A stretch of DNA of 10,390 nucleotides, taken from G001797105 sp964528155 (lineage in GTDB: Bacteria > Chloroflexota > Anaerolineae > Anaerolineales > E44-bin32). The notes under the pieces were generated by a model that saw nothing but the letters and a program-made list of their open reading frames with translations, searched no databases and was not told the DNA's origin. The translations under genes and the position numbers were made by a program. The DNA lies in contig CAZGRL010000125.1 in assembly GCA_964528155.1 (NCBI GenBank), forward strand, positions 1-10,390, given 5' to 3'. This document shows, piece by piece, positions 4,875-10,390 of this stretch. Numbering within the stretch: the first letter of the stretch is position 1; each line of letters opens with the position of its first letter.

Positions 4875-6517
4875 GCGGCCATCCCCTCCAGCACCTCGGC
4901 GACCAGCGCCTCGGGAACGGTGCAACCGACACGGACCTGGCCAGGTCTTACCGGTAGCGAAAACTGCGTTTCCCCGGCGCGACGTTTCTTGTCTGCCGTC
5001 ATTGCCTGGATGATCTCGCTCGGCGGGACGCCGTCGATCTGCGTGGGCAGTCCAACGCGTGACAGCACCCTGAGGACGCGCTCGGCCAGCCCCGCCTCGG
5101 CCAGCCCGATGCGCTCGGCCATGCGGGCCTCTGCCACCAGGCCGACGGCCACGGCGTCGCCGTGGCGCAGGCCATACCCCGTGGCACGCTCAAGCGCGTG
5201 GCCCACCGTGTGACCCAGGTTGAGCGCGGCCCGTTCGCCACGCTCGTACGGATCCCGTTCGACGATCGAGATCTTCACCGCCAGCGCCCGCTCCAGCCAG
5301 CGCACGGTGGGGAGCGAGCCTTCGACCTCGAGCCAATCGAAGATGAGTGCGTCACCGACTAGAGCGGCCTTGACCAGCTCTGCCAACCCGGCGCGCATCT
5401 CTTCCTCCGGAAGGGTCTCCAAGGCGTCGGTATCGGCCAACACCAGATCCGGCGGATGGAAAGCGCCGATCAGGTTCTTCCCGCTTGTCAGGTCGACGCC
5501 GACCTTGCCCCCGACGCTGGCGTCGATCATCGCCAGCAACGTGGTGGGGAGCGTTACCCAGCGCACGCCGCGCATGTACACTGCCGCCACGAAGCCGGCG
5601 ATGTCGCCCACCACGCCGCCACCAAGTGAGACGATCGCCCCGCCGCGGTCCAATCCCTTCTCGACACACGCCGCACCGAGTCGCTCCACCACGGCCAGTG
5701 TCTTGCTGGCCTCGCCCGCCGGAATGGTGATCACCTGCGCGTCGATCATCTCGGCGACTCGATCGGCGTAGATTGGGCCGACGTTGCTGTCGGTGATCGC
5801 GATGAGCGGCGGGCGGATCTCCATCGCCGCCAACTCGCCCGCCAGAGTCTCCCACGTGCCCGCTCCGATTTTGACCTTGTAGCCGCGCGGAGGTTGGTTT
5901 ACCTCCCACGTGCGCGCAGTCGCGTGATCGACCATCCTCTTCACTTCTGTCACAACATCGGCGAGATCGCGCCCGGTCGTGTCTACTCGGGCGGAGAAGC
6001 TGGCATAAGTCGGGGCGCGCTCAGCCAATAGCGAACGTAGCGCCTGTTTCTTCTCGTCGGTGAGCAACGGCCGGTGATTCTGTCCGTCCATCCGTGCCAG
6101 CAATCCGTCGATTTCGCAATCCAGGAACACGATCGAACTGCCGCCTTCGACGGCGCGACGGATGTCCGGGTCGAGCAACGTGCCACCCCCGACGGCGATG
6201 ACCGAGCCCGCCCCCGCCGCCAGCGACAAAGCGACGTGGCGCTCGAGCGCCCGGAAGGCGGCCTCACCATCGTGTGCGAAGATGCGCTCGATCGTCCTTC
6301 CGCTCAAGGCCTCGATCTGCGCATCAGTGTCCACGAATGGGCGGTCGAGCGCCGCGGCCAAAAGCCGCCCGACGGCCGTCTTGCCGACACCAGGTGGCCC
6401 GAACAGCACGATGTTCGGAGGCGCGAACCCGCCACCCAGCTCGCCCCGCGAAGCCATCTCCGTCGACTGCACCCGGCGCGCGCCGAGCGCTTCACTCCCA
6501 GAATACGATCGGCTCAT
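4871..6517 (-). CDS. aroKB: Bifunctional shikimate kinase / 3-dehydroquinate synthase
   Basis: A 548-residue fusion. Residues about 34-195 are shikimate kinase (step 5, ATP-dependent phosphorylation of shikimate): Walker A GPPGVGKT (40-47), shikimate-binding FVDTD (61-65) and FRALE (88-92), VGGG (109-112), and lid NHRPLL (147-152). Residues about 208-548 are 3-dehydroquinate synthase (step 2, NAD- and metal-dependent conversion of DAHP): SLGGGVVGDIAGF, LPTTLLAMIDASVGGK, GKNLIGAFHPP, then the metal ligands in LAELVKA (Glu), NLGHTVGH (His) and RHGDAVAVG (His). Both active sites look intact. The same domain order is known from Thermotoga. The ATG at 6517 overlaps aroC by 26 nt; a TGA two codons upstream bounds the frame. 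There is no good ribosome binding site and the first 20 residues look unconserved, so starts at GTG 6472 or ATG 6457 are possible. Confidence 0.95.
   Translation of the reverse strand: MSRSYSGSEALGARRVQSTEMASRGELGGGFAPPNIVLFGPPGVGKTAVGRLLAAALDRPFVDTDAQIEALSGRTIERIFAHDGEAAFRALERHVALSLAAGAGSVIAVGGGTLLDPDIRRAVEGGSSIVFLDCEIDGLLARMDGQNHRPLLTDEKKQALRSLLAERAPTYASFSARVDTTGRDLADVVTEVKRMVDHATARTWEVNQPPRGYKVKIGAGTWETLAGELAAMEIRPPLIAITDSNVGPIYADRVAEMIDAQVITIPAGEASKTLAVVERLGAACVEKGLDRGGAIVSLGGGVVGDIAGFVAAVYMRGVRWVTLPTTLLAMIDASVGGKVGVDLTSGKNLIGAFHPPDLVLADTDALETLPEEEMRAGLAELVKAALVGDALIFDWLEVEGSLPTVRWLERALAVKISIVERDPYERGERAALNLGHTVGHALERATGYGLRHGDAVAVGLVAEARMAERIGLAEAGLAERVLRVLSRVGLPTQIDGVPPSEIIQAMTADKKRRAGETQFSLPVRPGQVRVGCTVPEALVAEVLEGMAA
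4883..4889 (-). promoter_or_regulatory. Shine-Dalgarno for aroQ inside aroKB
   Basis: On the minus strand GGAGGGG lies 8 nt before the aroQ ATG, within the last codons of aroKB. It supports the short AroQ start and lets aroQ recruit ribosomes as well as being coupled. Confidence 0.75.
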
Positions 6518-7658
6518 TCGTCAAATCCGCTTCGCCCGGTCTCCCACGATGCAGTGCTTCGAATCGCGGCCGCATCTCGGCAATCGAGTCGCCGCCGAGC
6601 TTCTCCAACAAGGCCGAGGCCAACACGAAGCACACCATGGCCTCACCCACGACCGTAGCCCGGGGGACCGAACAGAAATCCGAGCGCTCGTAGCGCGTTT
6701 CCGACGGTGATCCGTCCGCCAGGTCGACCGAGGCCAGCGGCGTGAGCGTGGTCGAAATCGGTTTCATGGCGGCCCGCACGACGATCGGCCCACCGGTCGA
6801 GATCCCGCCCTCGAGACCGCCGGCGCGGTTCGTGTGACGCGCCAGTTCGCCGTCCTCCAGGAAGATCTCATCATGAACCTGGGTGCCGCGCAGTCGAGCG
6901 TTGGCGAAACCGTCGCCGATCTCCACACCCTTGATGGCCTGGATGCTCATCACCGCCGCCGCCAGCCGCGCACCCAATCGCTTGTCCCAATGCGCATAAC
7001 TCCCCAACCCGGGCGGGACGCCCAGGGCAACGACTTCGAACGATCCGCCCAAGGTGTCTTTGGCCTGCATGACCTGGCGGATCTCCGCTTCCATCGCCTC
7101 GCTCGCTTCGGGATCGGGGCAGCGAACGGCGCTGTCTTCCGCTCGTGCGATTCGATCTTCGAATGCCATTCGATCGAGGTCGGCCGACACCGAGCCGATG
7201 CCGACGACGTAGCTTCCGACCCGAACGCCGAACTCCGCCAGCAGTTTGCGGCAAATGGCGCCGGCGGCGACACGGGCCGCCGTCTCGCGGGCCGAAGCGC
7301 GCTCGAGCACAAAGCGCAGGTCTCGCAATCCGTACTTCATCCATCCGGCCAGGTCGGCGTGCCCCGGCCTGGGGATCGTCATCGGATCGATCGGTTTGCT
7401 CTTCCACTTCTCGTGATCCAGATTGCGGATAGTGACGGCGATCGGGGCGCCGATGGTGATCCCGGCCATCACCCCGCCGGTGATCTCGCCGACATCGCGC
7501 TCGATCCGCATGCGCGGCCCTGATCCGTATCCGGCCTGGCGTCGTGCAAGATCGTCGGCAAGGTCCTCGGCCGAGAGCGGTAGACCGGCCGGGATCCCCT
7601 CCAGGATCACGTTCGCTTGCGGGCCGTGCGACTCACCCGCCGTAAGAAACCTTAGCAT
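6492..7658 (-). CDS. aroC: Chorismate synthase
   Basis: A 388-residue chorismate synthase, which converts 5-enolpyruvylshikimate 3-phosphate to chorismate using reduced FMN (step 7, cytoplasmic). The N-terminal LTAGESHGP carries catalytic His11, GYGSGPRM supplies Arg49, RPGHADL holds the second His (His100), and ASARETAARVAAGA and HTNRAGGLEGGISTGG are the FMN/substrate-loop signatures. The C-terminal half (MKPISTTL, RSDFCSVPRA, EAMVCFVLA) is complete, so no truncation. Its ATG overlaps the end of aroE by 26 nt and has GGAG 7 nt upstream (7666-7669). Its own 3' end overlaps aroKB by another 26 nt. Whether it is mono- or bifunctional (with its own flavin reductase) cannot be told by eye; no flavin-reductase gene is in view. 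Confidence 0.97.
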   Translation of the reverse strand: MLRFLTAGESHGPQANVILEGIPAGLPLSAEDLADDLARRQAGYGSGPRMRIERDVGEITGGVMAGITIGAPIAVTIRNLDHEKWKSKPIDPMTIPRPGHADLAGWMKYGLRDLRFVLERASARETAARVAAGAICRKLLAEFGVRVGSYVVGIGSVSADLDRMAFEDRIARAEDSAVRCPDPEASEAMEAEIRQVMQAKDTLGGSFEVVALGVPPGLGSYAHWDKRLGARLAAAVMSIQAIKGVEIGDGFANARLRGTQVHDEIFLEDGELARHTNRAGGLEGGISTGGPIVVRAAMKPISTTLTPLASVDLADGSPSETRYERSDFCSVPRATVVGEAMVCFVLASALLEKLGGDSIAEMRPRFEALHRGRPGEADLTNEPIVFWE

Positions 7659-8496
7659 CCTGCTTCTCCAGCGCCGCCGTGGCGGCTGTGGTCATCACAT
7701 CGCGGGGTGGGGGATTGCCTGTCCACAAATGAAACGCCCGCGCGCCTTGTTCGATGAGCATCCCCAGCCCACCACACGCGTTCAATCCGGCCTCGCCGGC
7801 GCTGGCGACCAGCCGGCTCTCGCGGGGGTTGAAGACCAGATCGTAGACGAACGCGCTGGCGGGCAGGGGAATCTCGCGTGGCCACGGTGATCGATCAATG
7901 TTGGGCGCCATCCCGAGCGGTGTGGCGTTCACGATCAGCGCCGCGCCTTTCGCCGCCCCGCGGAATCCGTCGGGCGACCAAGGGAAAACGCCCGCTTTGT
8001 CGGCTCCGCCCGATAGCGTCCCCACCAGATCTCGACCCGCTTCTTCATTCCGGGAGACAATACGCAGCCGTGCATCCATCGCCTCAAGCGCATGGGCGAC
8101 CGCCCGGGCCGCGCCGCCGGCGCCCAGGATCACGACGGTTCGACTGGCTATGTCCACGCGCTGCGCGGCGAGATCGGCTGTGAATCCGTCGACATCGGTG
8201 TTGTGTCCGACCAGACGACCGGCGTCGCTGACGATGGTGTTGATGGCCCCGATCCGCCGCGCCGCTTCGGACATCTCGTCGACCAGACCCGCCGCGGCGA
8301 CCTTGTGTGGCACGGTGACATTTGCGCCGGCCCAGTCGACGCCACGCAGGCATTCGATCCACTTGGCGAGATCGCCGGGTGCGACCTCGATTGTCGAATA
8401 GCCCCATGGCATCCGCAGCGCAGCAAAGGCGGCGTTGTGCATCGCAGGCGACACCGAGTGAGCAACGGGAGAGCCGAGCAAGGCCACGCGCTTCAT
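7633..8496 (-). CDS. aroE: Shikimate dehydrogenase
   Basis: A 287-residue NADP-dependent shikimate dehydrogenase that reduces 3-dehydroshikimate to shikimate (step 4). The substrate-binding SVSPAMHN (14-21) opens the protein; NVTVPHK gives catalytic Lys65 and GHNTDVDGF gives catalytic Asp101. A Rossmann GAGGAARAV starts at Gly125, followed by RLRIVSRNEEAGRD. The C-terminus has NATPLGM, YDLVFNPRES and GGLGMLIEQGARAF, all normal for AroE. The same frame is open far upstream across aroA, but ATG 8496 is the start: it overlaps the aroA stop as ATGA, gives the canonical N-terminus, and has GGAG about 10 nt upstream. It lies between aroA and aroC in the operon and overlaps aroC by 26 nt. Confidence 0.96.
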   Translation of the reverse strand: MKRVALLGSPVAHSVSPAMHNAAFAALRMPWGYSTIEVAPGDLAKWIECLRGVDWAGANVTVPHKVAAAGLVDEMSEAARRIGAINTIVSDAGRLVGHNTDVDGFTADLAAQRVDIASRTVVILGAGGAARAVAHALEAMDARLRIVSRNEEAGRDLVGTLSGGADKAGVFPWSPDGFRGAAKGAALIVNATPLGMAPNIDRSPWPREIPLPASAFVYDLVFNPRESRLVASAGEAGLNACGGLGMLIEQGARAFHLWTGNPPPRDVMTTAATAALEKQDAKVSYGG

Positions 8497-9785
8497 GCGA
8501 GCTCGGCTCCAAGTCCGGCAAGGATCTGTGCGAACCCCGGGAACGACTCGTCGATGCACTCTGCGCCCTGGACCGTGGTCTCGCCTTCGGCGATCAGCCC
8601 GGCAACGGTCAGGGCCATCGCCAATCGGTGGTCGCTGTGGGAGTCGACGGCGACGCCGCGCAGCCGGGTCGGCCCCTGGATCTCGAAGCCATCCGGCCTC
8701 GTCTCGATGGCCGCCCCCATCCGACGCAGCTCGGCGGCCAGGCTGGCGATGCGGTCGGACTCCTTGAGCCGCAGCTCGGCCGCGTCGGTCACAACCGAGA
8801 CGCCATCGGCCTGCGTCGCCAGCACGGCGAAGATCGGGAGCTCGTCGATCATGCGGACCACGCGCTCCCCTCCGACCGATGCCGGTCGTAACCCGGAACT
8901 CCGAGCCACCAGTGTGCCGACGTCTTCCCACCCGTTCTGGCGAAGATGAGGCAGGCGGACCTCGGCGCCCATCTCGCGCAGCGTGTCGACCAACCCCGTG
9001 CGCGTTGGATTGACGCCTACAGTCGGGAGGCTGATCTCCGAGTCGGGTGCGAGGATCGCGGCTGCGATCAGAAACGCTGCCGACGACAGATCTCCGGGGA
9101 TCTCCAGATCGAAGGGCGAATGCCCGGTCCCATCCGGGTCGAGCACGATGTCGCCGTTCAGCACACGGATGGGAACTCCCAGACGGCGCATCAGGCGCTC
9201 GGTGTGATCGCGCGAGCGGGCGCGCTCGTGCAGGATCGTCGGACCCTCGGCCGAGAGTCCGGCCAGCAGGATGGCCGTCTTCACCTGCGCTGAGGCGACC
9301 GGCATCTCGTATTCGATACCGCGCAGCCGGGCAGCTCCCACCGTCAAAGGCGGCTGGTCCGTCCCATCCTGGCCGATGATGCTGGCCCCCATCTGCCGAA
9401 GCGGATCGATGACCCTCGACATCGGCCGTCCCCGCAGCCGCTCGCTGCCGTCCAGGGTGGCGCTTATCCCGGCCGGCGAGAGTGCCCCGAGCAACATGCG
9501 CATTGTGGCACCGGAATTGGCGCAATCGAGGACCGATTTTGGCGATTCCCACGGGTGGGCCACGATCAGCAGATCGTCTGCGGCGAGGGCTTGGGTCTCG
9601 ACGCCCAGTTGCGCCAGACTATTCAGCAGCGCCTGAGTAACGCCGGCTTGGAGCACGCCGCGCAGCCGGCTGGTGCCGCGCGTCATGCCCGCCATCAAGA
9701 TCGCCCGATGCGAGATCGACTTGTCCCCCGGGACATGCACCTCGCCCTTCAGCCCGGTCGCACCGCCGCATACGCGCAGGTTCAT
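8493..9785 (-). CDS. aroA: 5-enolpyruvylshikimate-3-phosphate (EPSP) synthase
   Basis: A 430-residue EPSP synthase, which joins phosphoenolpyruvate to shikimate 3-phosphate (step 6). Visible motifs: PGDKSISHRA with Lys22, Ser23 and Arg27; LDCANSGATMRMLLG (86-100), the PEP-binding loop; LRGRPMSRV (118-124 region); SAQVKTAILLAGL; PGDLSSAAF; DELPIFAV with the catalytic Asp; LKESDRI with the catalytic Glu; and DSHSDHRLAMAL. The loop sequence and RPMxR are closer to the Bacillus/CP4 (class II-like) group than to E. coli AroA (NAGTAMRP): at the positions equivalent to E. coli Thr97 and Pro101 it has Ala93 and Met97. The ATG at 9785 overlaps the tyrA stop as ATGA, with GAGGGAGG immediately upstream (9789-9796). 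Confidence 0.97.
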   Translation of the reverse strand: MNLRVCGGATGLKGEVHVPGDKSISHRAILMAGMTRGTSRLRGVLQAGVTQALLNSLAQLGVETQALAADDLLIVAHPWESPKSVLDCANSGATMRMLLGALSPAGISATLDGSERLRGRPMSRVIDPLRQMGASIIGQDGTDQPPLTVGAARLRGIEYEMPVASAQVKTAILLAGLSAEGPTILHERARSRDHTERLMRRLGVPIRVLNGDIVLDPDGTGHSPFDLEIPGDLSSAAFLIAAAILAPDSEISLPTVGVNPTRTGLVDTLREMGAEVRLPHLRQNGWEDVGTLVARSSGLRPASVGGERVVRMIDELPIFAVLATQADGVSVVTDAAELRLKESDRIASLAAELRRMGAAIETRPDGFEIQGPTRLRGVAVDSHSDHRLAMALTVAGLIAEGETTVQGAECIDESFPGFAQILAGLGAELA

Positions 9786-10390
9786 GCGCCTCCCTCGATC
9801 CGAGCAGCCTGACGCGCCTCGAGCTGCAGTCTGTGCCCCCTGGCGTCGCGCAATTGGGCTTCGATGGCCTCAAGGTCGCCCTTCTCCAGGGCGGTTTCGT
9901 AACGCGCAAGAATCTCCCGCGCGGCGCGGATCGTCTTCTGGATATCGGCGGAGTTGGTCGATAGGATGTCCATCATCATCCGGACGTCGCTCCCGGCCAG
10001 ACGGGTGCTGTCGCGGAAGCCCGACGCGGTCAACTCCCAGACACCAGGATCCGACGTCGCGATTTCACCGACGCAGGCGACCAGTGCGACCGCCAGCAAA
10101 TAAGGAAGGTGACTTGTAGCGGCCAGAAGGCGGTCGTGCTCGGCCGCGTCCATGATTATCGGCCGCGCGCCCAACGCCTCGATGATCTCGTCGGTCAGTT
10201 GCCGCACGCCGTCGGAGCTTCGTTCGAGAGGCGTGATGACGAAGGCTTTGTCGCGAAACAGATCGGCCTCCGCGGCCGACAAGCCTGAGGTCTCCTTCCC
10301 GCACAGCGGGTGGCCGCCCAGCGGATCGATCTCCAAGGGCAGGGCGCGCATGGCGGCGACGATCTCGGCCTTGGTCGAACCGACGTCAAG
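9782..10390 (-). CDS. tyrA: Prephenate dehydrogenase, C-terminal part (5' end outside window)
   Basis: The frame is open to the right edge, so the NAD-binding Rossmann start is outside the window; about 202 codons are visible. The enzyme oxidatively decarboxylates prephenate to 4-hydroxyphenylpyruvate on the tyrosine branch. The first visible residues, DVGSTKAEIVAAM, are the conserved end of the nucleotide-binding domain. GGHPLCGKETSG is the substrate-binding signature; SHLPYLLAVAL has the likely catalytic His, with Tyr where the family often has a second His; GFRDSTRLAGSD is the C-terminal helical-domain signature. The protein ends without an ACT domain, so tyrosine feedback through a fused regulatory domain is not expected. 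An arogenate specificity cannot be excluded by eye. It is the most upstream operon gene seen. Confidence 0.94.
   Translation of the reverse strand, partial: LDVGSTKAEIVAAMRALPLEIDPLGGHPLCGKETSGLSAAEADLFRDKAFVITPLERSSDGVRQLTDEIIEALGARPIIMDAAEHDRLLAATSHLPYLLAVALVACVGEIATSDPGVWELTASGFRDSTRLAGSDVRMMMDILSTNSADIQKTIRAAREILARYETALEKGDLEAIEAQLRDARGHRLQLEARQAARIEGGA

Noticed and set aside
6834..7523. 229-codon plus-strand open frame antisense to aroC
   Set aside because: Shadow frame; aroC on the minus strand has all catalytic motifs in the same region.
8092..8949. 285-codon plus-strand open frame antisense to aroE and aroA
   Set aside because: High-GC shadow of well-supported genes; the translation is low complexity with no motif.
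8497..9552. Long minus-strand frame continuing upstream of aroE, suggesting a 639-residue fusion
   Set aside because: The upstream 352 codons overlap aroA in another frame, are Arg/Gly/Pro-rich and match no domain; aroE has its own canonical start at 8496.

Overview
This is a high-GC bacterial chromosome segment. It reads as ordinary core metabolism plus a short stretch of small accessory genes, and I do not see an undescribed defence, mobile or biosynthetic system in it. The best taxonomic hint is a secreted protein at 1651-2511 whose long Thr/Pro linker (repeated TPTPT-like units) joins a signal peptide to an SH3-like domain. That architecture is typical of Chloroflexota, especially Anaerolineae-like lineages. 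The FadN-like 3-hydroxyacyl-CoA dehydrogenase and the fused shikimate kinase/3-dehydroquinate synthase are compatible with this but do not prove it, so the assignment is tentative.

Left part, plus strand (1-3142): the 3' end of a 3-hydroxyacyl-CoA dehydrogenase that stops where related fused proteins continue into an enoyl-CoA hydratase domain; a GNAT acetyltransferase with a GTG start and strong ribosome binding site; a small nucleotidyltransferase; the Thr/Pro-rich exported SH3-like protein; and a DinB/DfsB-like four-helix protein. These genes are separated by roughly 35-185 bp and show no evident shared pathway.

Middle (3143-3250): a convergent junction packed with palindromes. It holds a perfect 15-bp hairpin without a U-tract, a short 5-bp palindrome, and a GC-rich palindromic repeat unit that overlaps the end of the minus-strand aminotransferase and supplies its stop codon.

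Right part, minus strand (3234-10390, read right to left): a compact aromatic amino-acid operon, tyrA (partial) - aroA - aroE - aroC - aroKB (fusion) - aroQ - class I/II aminotransferase. It encodes every step from DAHP to chorismate (AroB domain, AroQ, AroE, AroK domain, AroA, AroC) plus prephenate dehydrogenase and a probable final transaminase. Only DAHP synthase and chorismate mutase are not seen, and they may lie beyond the right edge. Three junctions are 4-nt ATGA overlaps, two are 26-nt overlaps, and the last gene follows after 24 nt. This indicates one polycistronic, translationally coupled unit whose promoter is outside the window. I found no tRNA, rRNA, CRISPR array, insertion sequence or riboswitch.
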